Assembly (NCBI RefSeq): GCF_045617425.1
Contig: NZ_JAZLIO010000015.1
Location: forward strand, 186,001 to 250,000
DNA from: Carnobacterium_B sp045617425
GTDB lineage: Bacteria > Bacillota > Bacilli > Lactobacillales > Carnobacteriaceae
Reading direction: 5' to 3'
Length of the DNA: 64,000 bases
Shown piece after piece: positions 27,406-36,583 of this stretch. Each line of letters opens with the position of its first letter. Within the stretch, counting starts at the first letter, position 1. The position numbers were made by a program, and so were the translations under genes. The notes beneath the pieces were generated by a model. It was not told the origin of the DNA and ran no database searches. It was given only the letters and a program-made list of their open reading frames with translations.

Positions 27406-27556
27406 AAGAGGCTGAGACAAAAGGTTTCTCAAAAAATACACTCCTAAAACTATGAACTATTTTGTTCAGTAGTGGGAGTATATTTTTCTATATCTTTATC
27501 AAAATAAACGAAAGTGGGACTATTTTTTCACAAAAGTAGTTTTGTTCCAGCTTCTT
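27406..27556. repeat. MITE-like intergenic repeat with inverted ends
   Basis: A 151-bp element between trpA and the M20 hydrolase. The left end AAGAGGCTGAGACAAAA matches the reverse of the right end TTTTGTTCCAGCTTCTT at 14 of 17 positions. There is no open frame. Similar GAGGCTGAGACAAAA ends occur as intergenic elements in enterococci and carnobacteria, as I recall. The rest of 27232-27599 holds nothing else I can name. Confidence 0.55.
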
Positions 27557-27599
27557 ATTGTTAGTCATCTGTTATAATTAATGAGTAGGAGGGATTTTT

Positions 27600-28901
27600 A
27601 TGAGCCAAAAAACAATTTTTAATTTAAAAGAAAATTTACTTGAAACGTATGACGTTTCACTTGATTACAATGGTGTTTCCGGTAAGCGACTAGCCGAACG
27701 GTTAGGAGCTTTGTCAAAAATTGGATTAACAGAACAGAATGGTTCTTATCGTACTGGTTTTTCATTTGAAGAAAAAGAAGCAAAAGAACTGGTCATGAAA
27801 TGGATGAAAGAAGCCGGACTTTCTGTACATCAGGATGGAGCAGGCAATGTATTTGGTCGGCTGGAAGGCAAACGCCCAGGTGTACCTGCCATATTAAGCG
27901 GTTCTCATGTCGACAGCGTCCCAAATGGTGGACACTTCGATGGTCCATTAGGAGTATTGTCTGCTCTAGAAGTTGCAGAAGCTTGGAGAGAGACAGAATT
28001 CACACCTGAAAAACCATTCGAAGTCGTTATTTTTTCTGATGAAGAAGGATCGAGATTCCATGGTGGCTTGAATGGAAGTGAAGCTTTTATGGGATCAGGC
28101 GACTTAGACGCGAAGATAAAAAAGAAAGACATAAATGGGGAAAGTTTTGAAAAAGTATTGCAAGATGTGGGTTTAAGTCTAGAAAGTTACTCTAATGCCA
28201 AACGGGATTTGGATGATATCGAAACCTTTATTGAAATACATATCGAGCAAGGAAAACGTTTAGAAAAAGAAGAACTTCCATGTGGAATTGTGACAGGAAT
28301 TGCCGGACCTCACTGGCTGGAATACACATTTCAAGGAGAAGCGGGTCATGCAGGCAATACATCGATGAATGACCGGAAAGATGCCTTACTTGCTGCCAGT
28401 GAGTTTATAGTCGAACTCACTCAAATTCCACAGCAAATTAATAATACCGCTGTAGCCACAGTAGGAAAACTTCATGTAGAACCTAATGGAGTTAATGTCA
28501 TCCCTGGGAAAGTTACCTTGTATGTCGATATTAGAGATATCTATGAAGAATCAAGAGATACTTTAGTCAATCGCATTATTCAACTTGGAGAAGAAATTGG
28601 AGTATCACACAAATTGTCTGTTACATATAAAGAAACCTTAAAGAGCCCACCTGTGCCAATTTCTGAAGACCGGCAAGAGCTACTTGAAGAGGCTATGAAA
28701 GTAAACGGCATCCGACCTTATCGTTTGCCAAGCGGAGCAGGACACGATGCCATGGTTCTCGGAGCACAACTTCCGATAGTCATGCTGTTTGTTAAGAGTA
28801 GAGATGGCCTCAGTCATAACCCGGCAGAATGGTCCGACTTAAATGACTGCATCCAAACCATACACGTATTAAAAACCTATATAGAAAAATTGCAGTACTA
28901 A
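27600..28901 (+). CDS. M20-family amidohydrolase (allantoate amidohydrolase/N-carbamoyl-L-amino acid hydrolase type)
   Basis: 433 aa cytosolic metallohydrolase. Metal ligands are visible in order: GSHVDSVPNGGHFDGPLG (His, Asp), FSDEEGSRF (Glu), EIHIEQGKRLE (His) and SGAGHDAMVL (His). GHAGNTSMNDRKDAL is the dimerisation-domain motif of the AllC/HyuC/beta-ureidopropionase group. Which carbamoyl substrate it cuts cannot be read. AGGAGGG lies 7 nt before the ATG; a lone gene with its own terminator. Confidence 0.85.
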   Translation: MSQKTIFNLKENLLETYDVSLDYNGVSGKRLAERLGALSKIGLTEQNGSYRTGFSFEEKEAKELVMKWMKEAGLSVHQDGAGNVFGRLEGKRPGVPAILSGSHVDSVPNGGHFDGPLGVLSALEVAEAWRETEFTPEKPFEVVIFSDEEGSRFHGGLNGSEAFMGSGDLDAKIKKKDINGESFEKVLQDVGLSLESYSNAKRDLDDIETFIEIHIEQGKRLEKEELPCGIVTGIAGPHWLEYTFQGEAGHAGNTSMNDRKDALLAASEFIVELTQIPQQINNTAVATVGKLHVEPNGVNVIPGKVTLYVDIRDIYEESRDTLVNRIIQLGEEIGVSHKLSVTYKETLKSPPVPISEDRQELLEEAMKVNGIRPYRLPSGAGHDAMVLGAQLPIVMLFVKSRDGLSHNPAEWSDLNDCIQTIHVLKTYIEKLQY

Positions 28902-28952
28902 ATTCCAAATAAAAAACATAACCTTGTAGTGCAAAAAAGAATACAAAATTTT

Positions 28953-28984
28953 CGGTGTAGTTCATACTACTCCGTTTTTTTTGT
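28953..28984 (+). terminator. Terminator after the M20 amidohydrolase
   Basis: CGGTGTAGT pairs with ACTACTCCG (one mismatch, 4-nt loop), followed by at least eight Ts. Confidence 0.85.
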
Positions 28985-29147
28985 ACTCTCGACTCTTACT
29001 CTACTTTACATGACACTATTAACTTAGTTATATCCAATTCGACTTTTCTTACTTTGGGTTACTATTGTAGTAAGAGACCTACCTATAGTATGGATATGGA
29101 TTTTTTATAAGATACTTAATTATTTTTTAAATATTATAACGTATGTT

Positions 29148-29498
29148 TTATCTTTTTTGGTAACTATCTGGGTTCCAATTACTATTCATAGATTCAACAG
29201 TCATCGACTGTCCATCAGAAGAAAGTGTTACGATTAAAGGTTCAGATACATCAGATACCTGACCGTCAAAATCAAGTTCTATACTATTTTCGTTTTCTGT
29301 CCACTCTCCTTTAGACTTTTCACCATCATCTTCGTAACTGACAGATCCATCTTTATCAATATTAATTTCTACTTTAGTCCCACTAGTAGAAGTCCCTCCA
29401 TAAGTACCTACCCACTTACTAGATCCACCACAAGCAGATAAAGTTATAATTACAAAAGTAAATAAAACACCTATAAGCCATTTTTTCTTAAGATTCAT
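29148..29498 (-). CDS. Small lipoprotein of unknown function
   Basis: 116 aa. A lipoprotein signal peptide with lipobox LSAC (Cys about residue 23) is followed by a Gly/Ser stretch and a small acidic beta-rich domain (VGTYGGTSTSGTKVEINI), similar in pattern to small extracellular lipocalin-like lipoproteins. GGAG lies before the ATG. It stands alone. No function can be given. Confidence 0.75.
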   Translation of the reverse strand: MNLKKKWLIGVLFTFVIITLSACGGSSKWVGTYGGTSTSGTKVEINIDKDGSVSYEDDGEKSKGEWTENENSIELDFDGQVSDVSEPLIVTLSSDGQSMTVESMNSNWNPDSYQKR

Positions 29499-29571
29499 TT
29501 TAAGTCTCCTTCAATATATGTTTTTCTCATTTTAGCATATAATCTTAACCCATATGACAATTATTAAATAA

Positions 29572-30000
29572 GCTGGATTAGATAGCTTATTTAATACTGT
29601 TCGATCAGGTGATATAGTTATTATTGAATTGATTAGTCATTTAGGTAGGAAAACTGTAGATATTGTATCTACGATTGAAGAACTTAAAGATCAAGGAGTA
29701 GAAGTTATTTTATTAAAAGAAAATTTAGATACCTCTACTCCAACCGGACAAGCTATGTTTCAGATGATGGACGTCATGGTTCAATTGGAGCGTGTTTTGA
29801 CGGTACAGCAAGTGCACGAAGCCTTAGCATCAATTAAAGCACGCGGAGTGAAGATTGGTAGACCGATAATGGACAAACAAAAGGTTAAAGATATCATCCG
29901 AATCACTGGTATCTCTCAAGGTTCATTATACCGAAAAATAAAAGAGAGAGACTCAAAACAGATTTTAACTAAAATAATAGAAACGACGGATCCAAAATAA
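29572..30000 (+). pseudogene. 5'-truncated serine resolvase/invertase
   Basis: The frame from 29572, after a TAA, reads AGLDSLFNTVRSGDIVIIE and continues through ISHLGRK, GQAMFQMMDVMVQLER and the C-terminal helix-turn-helix KDIIRITGISQGSLYRKIKE. These are the middle and DNA-binding parts of a Tn3-type serine recombinase. The N-terminal catalytic Ser region is absent, as is a start with a ribosome site. It is probably a relic of a mobile element. Confidence 0.8.
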
Positions 30001-30561
30001 TTAAATATAAATTTTTTTTATAGTTTATTTTGAATATTATTATATGTACAGTCGGGAAGCGAAAAATACAGTCAGATACTATATCGTTAACACTTATTGA
30101 ATCAATAATATGAAGGGAACTCAGTGGGTTTGAATATAACTTCAATAGTACGAAGAATTAAATTCTGTATCGACATTCAAAGTTAGAAGAGATATTTTGA
30201 CTTTTGAGTCTTTTATTAAAAAAATATTATTAAGTATTAGGGATCTATCTGTTATTGCGAACTGACATCAAGCGTAAAAATAAAAAACTGGCTTGCTTAA
30301 GCTCAGTATAATACCGAACTAAAACAAGCCAGTAGGCTGCTTAATTTTTAATACTCATCTTTTAGTATTACACTTAGTATTACAATTTATCTTTTAAAAA
30401 AATAATTCTAATGTATATATTAAAGAACTATATATCCAGCATCTCTATGATTCCATGAAATCTAATTTCATACTAACTAAGAAAAATATGAGCTAACTAT
30501 AAAGTAAAATACATCTATATTGAAGTATTAAACACTTTTTTATTTAAATAATCACTATCTC
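30001..30561. other. Gene-free stretch with the sugar-operon terminator
   Basis: Apart from the terminator at 30282-30333 I see no gene here. The left part, just after the resolvase relic, may be further decayed mobile DNA. Confidence 0.4.
30282..30333 (-). terminator. Terminator of the fructosidase/fructokinase operon
   Basis: ACTGGCTTG (30287-30295) pairs with CAAGCCAGT (30325-30333). On the minus strand the stem is followed by TTTTTTATTTTT. Confidence 0.7.
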
Positions 30562-31419
30562 TTATTTGTATTCCACAGCTAACTGAAGACATCCCACTAT
30601 ACCTGCATTATCTTCCAAAATTGGCGGGACGATATAGGTATCTAAATCTGGGACAGAGAGATAATCATTCATAAGTTCTTTAAAACGATTTTTAATTAAA
30701 GGAAAAAGTTGCTTCTGTTTCATTACTCCTCCACCTAAAATAATACGCTCTGGTCTTAGTATTAGACTGTAATTAATCAGAGCTTGCGCTATATAATCAG
30801 CTTCAATTTGCCAAACCTCTTTTTTATCAGCCAATTCGTAGCCTTTTTTTCCATATCTCTTTTCAATAGCTGGGCCTGATGCCATACCTTCAAAGCAATC
30901 GCTATGGTACGGACAATTACCATTGAACTTATCTTTTTTATGTTTTTTTATCCCAATATGTCCCATCTCAGGGTGACCAAATCCTGAAAGGATTTCTCCG
31001 TTGACGATTGCTCCAGCACCAATTCCAGTGCCAATCGTTAGATAGATACAACTTTCTAATCCTTTTGCGCTACCATGCTTCCATTCACCGTAGGCAGCTG
31101 CATTTACATCTGTTGTCAAATGAATAGGAACGTCTATTTCTTTTTTTATTGCCGATAAAAGCTTGAAATTTTCCCAGCCTTTTTTTGGCGTTGAAGTGAG
31201 ACTACCATATAGTTCAGAATTTTTATTTATCTCAATCGGGCCAAAAGACCCAATTCCAAGAGCAACTAATTTATATGGTTCAAAAAAATCAAAAACTTTC
31301 TTTAATGTATCTTTGGGATTTGTTGTTTCTATACTTTTTTTTGCAATTATTTCTAAACTTTCATCCGAAACAGCACAAATAAATTTTGTGCCTCCCGCTT
31401 CAATACCTCCATAATTCAA
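30562..31419 (-). CDS. ROK-family fructokinase
   Basis: 285 aa. Phosphorylates fructose to fructose-6-P, judged by family and context. GGIEAGGTKFICAV is the ATP-binding start; YLTIGTGIGAGAIVNG and GHPEMGHIGIKKH carry the substrate and Zn-binding His, and CPYHSDCFEGMASGPAI holds the Zn cysteines. This is the GmuE/ScrK-like ROK fructokinase pattern. Last gene of the operon, 30 bp after the GH32 enzyme. Confidence 0.88.
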   Translation of the reverse strand: MNYGGIEAGGTKFICAVSDESLEIIAKKSIETTNPKDTLKKVFDFFEPYKLVALGIGSFGPIEINKNSELYGSLTSTPKKGWENFKLLSAIKKEIDVPIHLTTDVNAAAYGEWKHGSAKGLESCIYLTIGTGIGAGAIVNGEILSGFGHPEMGHIGIKKHKKDKFNGNCPYHSDCFEGMASGPAIEKRYGKKGYELADKKEVWQIEADYIAQALINYSLILRPERIILGGGVMKQKQLFPLIKNRFKELMNDYLSVPDLDTYIVPPILEDNAGIVGCLQLAVEYK

Positions 31420-31449
31420 TGATAATCCTCCTTTAGTATTTTGAATGCC

Positions 31450-32949
31450 CTACTCACCAACATGAATTGACGAGTGCTGTAATTCATTAATCGTCACTTT
31501 TCCATTCACGCCAATAGCATATTCATAAACTGCTTTTAATGGGAAAATAGTCATGGACATCACCTCACGTCCGCCGTTGATAAATACTTCTATTGAAGAT
31601 TTATCAATAAAAATATCTAAATGAAGTTGATTTTCGATAAGCGGAATACTCACGGTTCTTTTTACCAAAGTAGCCTCTTCAGAACCTAAAATAGGAGATC
31701 CAATATTCTCTCTACTTAACTCCAGTACACCTTCTTCTACTTGAAAAAGTAAAACAACTTTTTCATTTTCATTTTTGGGTAATTCAATAAAAAAAGTTTT
31801 AGCGTTCTCTAAATTAGCCTTTAATTGAATACGTAAACTCGGTTCCGAAAAGGAATCAATTATTTTTGTTTCATTCTCTAAATATATATCATAATATTCT
31901 TTTTCAACTGTTTGATAATGATTAATTTCATTGATTGCCTTTTGAATTAATTGTTCATTTTTGATTTCTAATACTCGTGGAAGTGTCATAGCTCCAGCCC
32001 AACCATGTCTTTCAACATGTGTTGGCTGCGTTCTTCCCCACATCTGCATCCACGCTATCATGATACGGTTTCCGTTAGCATCTTGTAGTGTCTGGGGAGC
32101 ATAAAAATCAAGACCATGGTCTATTTCTTGTAAAGTTGATTTTACAAATTTCCCAGTATTCCAATCTACTCTTCCAACCATCACTATGGAGGAACTTGTA
32201 TTGTGGAAATCATGACCCTTTTTAGGCATTTGGATAGGAGAAAGGATTAGAACATCGTGCCCATTTAATTCAAATAAATCAGGGCATTCCCACATAACAC
32301 CATGTTCTTCTTGGCCTTCAAGTAGGATTGATTTAAATTCCCAGTTGATCAAATCAAGCGATTTGTACAATAAAACTTGCCCTGTTTCTTTTTTTGTCTT
32401 TGATACAATCACGCTATAATAAATACCGTTCCTTTCAAACACTTTTGGATCTCTGAAATCTTCTTGGACTGCATTTATCGGTAAGGAAGATGCATCAATA
32501 ATAGGATTTTGCTTTACTTTTTCAAAATTTATTCCATCTTTTGATACGGCTATACATTGTACTTGTTGTGTCTTATTTTCCGTTTCTACATGCATGATAC
32601 CTGTATACATAAGATAAAGATTTCCATCTTTCTCAATGGCACTTCCTGAAAAGCACCCACCTGCATCTGCAGGTGTATCAGGTGCTAGAGCAACCGGAAG
32701 ATGTTCCCAATTTATCATGTCTTTACTTTTTGCGTGTCCCCAGTGCATAGGACCCCATTCCGAATTGTATGGATGGAATTGATAGAATAAATGATATTCG
32801 CCTTTATAAAAAACAAATCCATTAGGATCATTTATCCAGCCTGTAGGTGCAGAAAAATGATAATTTAGACGGTAATCTTGTACAATCTTATCTTTATGCT
32901 CTTCTATATAGGAATTTGCCTTCAAAAGTGTGTAATTGCTCATTGTCAT
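31450..32949 (-). CDS. GH32 beta-fructosidase (sucrose/fructan hydrolase)
   Basis: 499 aa, no signal peptide, so cytosolic. The nucleophile Asp is in GWINDPNGFVFY near the N-terminus, the stabilising Asp in DFRDPKVF and the acid/base Glu in MWECPDLFEL. A C-terminal beta-sandwich begins around residue 370. It would split sucrose or short fructans after ABC import to hexoses, with fructose going to the next gene's kinase. GAGGGG precedes the ATG. Confidence 0.9.
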   Translation of the reverse strand: MTMSNYTLLKANSYIEEHKDKIVQDYRLNYHFSAPTGWINDPNGFVFYKGEYHLFYQFHPYNSEWGPMHWGHAKSKDMINWEHLPVALAPDTPADAGGCFSGSAIEKDGNLYLMYTGIMHVETENKTQQVQCIAVSKDGINFEKVKQNPIIDASSLPINAVQEDFRDPKVFERNGIYYSVIVSKTKKETGQVLLYKSLDLINWEFKSILLEGQEEHGVMWECPDLFELNGHDVLILSPIQMPKKGHDFHNTSSSIVMVGRVDWNTGKFVKSTLQEIDHGLDFYAPQTLQDANGNRIMIAWMQMWGRTQPTHVERHGWAGAMTLPRVLEIKNEQLIQKAINEINHYQTVEKEYYDIYLENETKIIDSFSEPSLRIQLKANLENAKTFFIELPKNENEKVVLLFQVEEGVLELSRENIGSPILGSEEATLVKRTVSIPLIENQLHLDIFIDKSSIEVFINGGREVMSMTIFPLKAVYEYAIGVNGKVTINELQHSSIHVGE

Positions 32950-32961
32950 TTATTTCCCCTC

Positions 32962-34569
32962 TTATTCTTTAAAAGTATCGTAACCTTCTTGTTTAATTTC
33001 TAACCATTCTGATAAACCAAAACTTTCTAATTCTTTCAAATAATCCTCCCATTCTGTATCAACATTTCCATTTATAATCCATTCTGCTCGTTTTCTATTC
33101 AGATATGGTAGCATGTCTGCATCAATTTTTGCTATACGATCTGCATTTTCAAGTGTTAGAAATACTCTTGGATAAATAAAATCATTAGTAACATAAGGTA
33201 CAAAGTTTTCTTTTAGTATTTCTAATCGCCATTTTGCATCCTCTGGCATGGTCGTGACGGTTCCATAATAATCGTTTAAAATAGCCAACGGACCTGAAGC
33301 TTCTGTTTTTTGTCTTAATTCTCCAGGAGAAGTTCCAGTTAATGGTAAGTGTTTCAACATATTCGTTTCCTCGTCTAGTTCAAAAATATTCTGGCTATCT
33401 TCTTCTCCATAAGTTCCCCAGTTATTTTGAACGGATTGAGACGGTTCATACATAGCATCTATCCACTTTGCCGTTAACTCAAGATTTTTATTTTCACTTG
33501 TGATAACAAAACGGTCACGACTAAAACCCATCCCATTTGTTCTTGTTATATGTTTCTCTCCGGTTGGTCCTGAGAGTACTGGTAATAAGTCGTAAGTATC
33601 ATTATCTCCTGTAACATTTGCCTTATCCCAAGTAAAGTAAACGCCGTAACGCGCTTCTTTTCCTTTTGCAATATATCCATTCCAATCATGCTCAAAAGCT
33701 TCCGTATCAATTAACCCATTTTGATACATATCATTAAAGTAATTGATAGCTTCTTTATATTCTGGATTGTCTGCTGTAAAGTCAACCTTCCCATCATTCC
33801 CCACTACAAGGTGGTCATCATTGTCACCGATACCAAAAGCAGAAAATAATAACTTCATATCTTCATTACCACCATTATCAATAAAAGATAGTGGAATTTC
33901 ATCAGCTTCTCCATTCCCATTTGGATCCTGAGTTTTAAAAGCTTCCAAGACAGTTATCAATTCATCAGTCGTTTGTGGCATTTCTAATCCAAGATTGTTT
34001 AACCAGTCCACATTAATCCATGCCATATCATTCACAGTATGAATCGATTCCTTATCACTACCTAATTCTTCAATCCATGGAAAGGAATACATATTTCCAT
34101 CCGGAGCTGTTGCAAGAGCTTTATATTCTGGATTTTCGTCATAAATTTTTTTTAAATTAGGCATATATTGATCAACTAGATCATTTACAGGAACAATAAC
34201 TCCATTTTTTGCCCAAGACAAAAGATCATAATCGCTAGCGGCTGCGTTAAAAATACCATCTGGTAAGGATCCACTTGCAATATCTAAGTTTCTTTTTTCT
34301 GCAAAATCTGATTGATAGTTTGTCCAATCGATGTGAACGCCCGTCTTTTCTTCAAGTCTTTGAAATACCAACTTATCATTAGGATCCGCCGGTGCCAATG
34401 GAGAACTCTGTGTTAAGAATTTTAATGAAACATCTTCTTTTAATGGAAAAGTAACATTTGATAATTCATAATCTTCTGTAAAAGCTTCCTCTGTTGAACC
34501 ACATGCACTTAATAGCATAATCGTTAACCCTGATAGTAGTAGTAAATTTCTCGCTTTTTTCTTACGCAT
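32962..34569 (-). CDS. Sugar ABC transporter solute-binding lipoprotein
   Basis: 535 aa. Lipoprotein signal with lipobox LSAC (Cys about residue 23). The long size and the TNYQSDFAEKRNLDIASGSLPDG region fit the LplA-like oligosaccharide-binding group. It should bind the sugar outside the membrane for the two permeases upstream. In the same unit as the GH32 enzyme (12 bp apart). Confidence 0.88.
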   Translation of the reverse strand: MRKKKARNLLLLSGLTIMLLSACGSTEEAFTEDYELSNVTFPLKEDVSLKFLTQSSPLAPADPNDKLVFQRLEEKTGVHIDWTNYQSDFAEKRNLDIASGSLPDGIFNAAASDYDLLSWAKNGVIVPVNDLVDQYMPNLKKIYDENPEYKALATAPDGNMYSFPWIEELGSDKESIHTVNDMAWINVDWLNNLGLEMPQTTDELITVLEAFKTQDPNGNGEADEIPLSFIDNGGNEDMKLLFSAFGIGDNDDHLVVGNDGKVDFTADNPEYKEAINYFNDMYQNGLIDTEAFEHDWNGYIAKGKEARYGVYFTWDKANVTGDNDTYDLLPVLSGPTGEKHITRTNGMGFSRDRFVITSENKNLELTAKWIDAMYEPSQSVQNNWGTYGEEDSQNIFELDEETNMLKHLPLTGTSPGELRQKTEASGPLAILNDYYGTVTTMPEDAKWRLEILKENFVPYVTNDFIYPRVFLTLENADRIAKIDADMLPYLNRKRAEWIINGNVDTEWEDYLKELESFGLSEWLEIKQEGYDTFKE

Positions 34570-34593
34570 TTTTTATTCCCCCATTATCTTTTT

Positions 34594-35475
34594 TTATCCT
34601 TTTACAGATCCTACTAACGTTCCTTTATCAAAATATTTTTGGAAAAATGGATACATAATAAGTAAAGGTAAGCTTGATATAACAATAGTTGCATACTTAA
34701 TTAGTTCAGCTATTTCTTTGATGGCAGCCATTTCTGTTTGGGCGCCTACCATATTTTGCGAAGGTTCATTTTGAATTAATATTTTGCGTAATACCATTTG
34801 TAGAGGTTCTAGTTTGGGATCTTGCAAATAAATCATAGCTTCAAAATAAGAGTTCCATTGACCAACAAAAGCGTATAAAAATAATACGAAAATAATAGGT
34901 TTTGCTATTGGTAACATAATTTTAAAAAGAATTTGAAACTCATTTGCACCATCCATTACTGCTGCTTCAGATAATTCTTTTGGAATACCTTGAAAATAAG
35001 TTTTTGCCAGAATGATATTAAATACATTCACTGCTCCAGGGATAATTAATGCCCAAACCGTATTAATCATATTTAAATTTTTTAGTAACAAGTAGGTTGG
35101 TACTAACCCACCACCAAAAAACATTGTAATAATCAAAAAAGTCATAATTGGTCCTTTTCCAACTAAGTTTGCTTTAGAGAGAGGATATGCTGTAATCATG
35201 GTAATAAAAACTGTCAAAACACTAAAGGTAACTGAATAAAAAATTGAATTTAAAAACCCCCTTAAAATAGAGCCATCTGCAAATACTCTTTCATAACCAG
35301 TTAACGTCCAATCTTTTGGGTTAAAACTTATACCTTTATTTAACAATGTTGTTGGATCCATAAATGATGCTACCAACACGTAAATTAATGGTAATAAAGT
35401 AATAACAACTAAAAAACCTATGATAATTCGATTAACAACCAACATTCGTTTATCGAATTCTGTATAATTTAACAT
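34594..35475 (-). CDS. Sugar ABC transporter permease (LplC/MalG-like)
   Basis: 293 aa, six membrane segments. The EAA loop motif ELSEAAVMDGANEFQILFKIMLP, read at about residues 185-207, contacts the ATPase. Pairs with the LplB-like permease 12 bp upstream. Confidence 0.9.
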   Translation of the reverse strand: MLNYTEFDKRMLVVNRIIIGFLVVITLLPLIYVLVASFMDPTTLLNKGISFNPKDWTLTGYERVFADGSILRGFLNSIFYSVTFSVLTVFITMITAYPLSKANLVGKGPIMTFLIITMFFGGGLVPTYLLLKNLNMINTVWALIIPGAVNVFNIILAKTYFQGIPKELSEAAVMDGANEFQILFKIMLPIAKPIIFVLFLYAFVGQWNSYFEAMIYLQDPKLEPLQMVLRKILIQNEPSQNMVGAQTEMAAIKEIAELIKYATIVISSLPLLIMYPFFQKYFDKGTLVGSVKG

Positions 35476-35487
35476 CGATCTCGCCTC

Positions 35488-36429
35488 CTATAATCCTTTT
35501 CCATCATTTAATTTTTTAACAACTGTATTTGCGGCAATCAATAAAATAATATTTATTAAGGAATTAAAAAGTCCAACAGCTGTTGAATATCCATAATTAC
35601 CTTGTTGCAAACCCACTTTATATACATAGGTCGAAATTATTTCTGATGTTGGTAAATTTAACGATGTTTGCATAAGATAGGCTTTTTCGTATCCCACACT
35701 CATTATTCCCCCTGCTGCAAGAATAAAATTGATAACCATTACTGGTTTAATAGTTGGAATATCAACATGCCAAATTTTCTGGAAAATATTTGCTCCATCT
35801 ATTCCAGCTGCATCCAATAAATCGGTATCAACATTTGCTAAGGCAGAAGTATAAAGTATTGAAGACCATCCCATTGCTTGCCATACACCTGAGAAAACAT
35901 ACAATGGTCTAAAGAAATCTGGATTTTGCATAAATTTAATATTTTCCCCCGTAATACTATTAAAAATAATATTAATTGGCCCATTTGCGCTAAACAATAT
36001 AAATATAATTCCTACGATAACTACAACTGAAATAAAATTTGGAGCATATAAGATTAATTGAATTCTTTTTTTCCATTTTTTGCTCATAATCTGGTTTAAA
36101 GAAAGCGCTAATATAATTGGTGGAAAAAAACCAAGTATTAATCCATAAAAACTTAATTTCAATGTATTTTCAAGCAAAACACTAAAGTTTGGAGAGTTGA
36201 AAAAAGAAATAAAATGATCAAAACCCACCCAAGGACTAGCTAAAATACCTTTTAACGGATTATAGTCTTTAAAGGCAAGTAATACTCCATACATCGGAAA
36301 ATATTTAAAAATGAGTGTTAATAATAAACCAGGCATTAACAATACATATAGAAGTTTATTATTTTTTATGTATTGCCATTTTTTATTTACTTTCTCCTTT
36401 TTTCCAGTTTTCAAAATTGCATTTTCCAT
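35488..36429 (-). CDS. Sugar ABC transporter permease (LplB/MalF-like)
   Basis: 313 aa, six membrane segments, EAA loop around LLDAAGIDGANIFQKIW. Start at 36429, 7 nt after AAGGAGG; 50 upstream in-frame codons run through the operators and are rejected. No ATPase gene lies in the operon, so a shared MsmX/MsmK-type ATPase elsewhere is likely. Confidence 0.9.
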   Translation of the reverse strand: MENAILKTGKKEKVNKKWQYIKNNKLLYVLLMPGLLLTLIFKYFPMYGVLLAFKDYNPLKGILASPWVGFDHFISFFNSPNFSVLLENTLKLSFYGLILGFFPPIILALSLNQIMSKKWKKRIQLILYAPNFISVVVIVGIIFILFSANGPINIIFNSITGENIKFMQNPDFFRPLYVFSGVWQAMGWSSILYTSALANVDTDLLDAAGIDGANIFQKIWHVDIPTIKPVMVINFILAAGGIMSVGYEKAYLMQTSLNLPTSEIISTYVYKVGLQQGNYGYSTAVGLFNSLINIILLIAANTVVKKLNDGKGL

Positions 36430-36446
36430 TATACTTCCTCCTTTTT

Positions 36447-36509
36447 GAAACGTTTCCAATTTGACGAAAAAATAATACCGGAAATGTTTGCATTTTATTG
36501 AAACGTTTC
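36447..36509. promoter_or_regulatory. Two identical LacI-type operators
   Basis: The palindrome GAAACGTTTC occurs at 36447-36456 and 36500-36509, each in the wider context TTGAAACGTTTCCAAT, 53 bp apart, between the LacI gene and the first permease. They also resemble catabolite-repression sites. The layout fits looping repression by the adjacent LacI regulator. Confidence 0.85.
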
Positions 36510-36583
36510 CAATATTTTCAAAAAACAAATATTTACTTTTAACACCTATTAAATTAACATAGTAAGCGCTATCTGTCAAACTT

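Noticed and set aside
29629..30000. Intact small recombinase gene
   Set aside because: Family similarity continues upstream of the ATG to 29572 and the catalytic Ser domain is missing, so it is a remnant.
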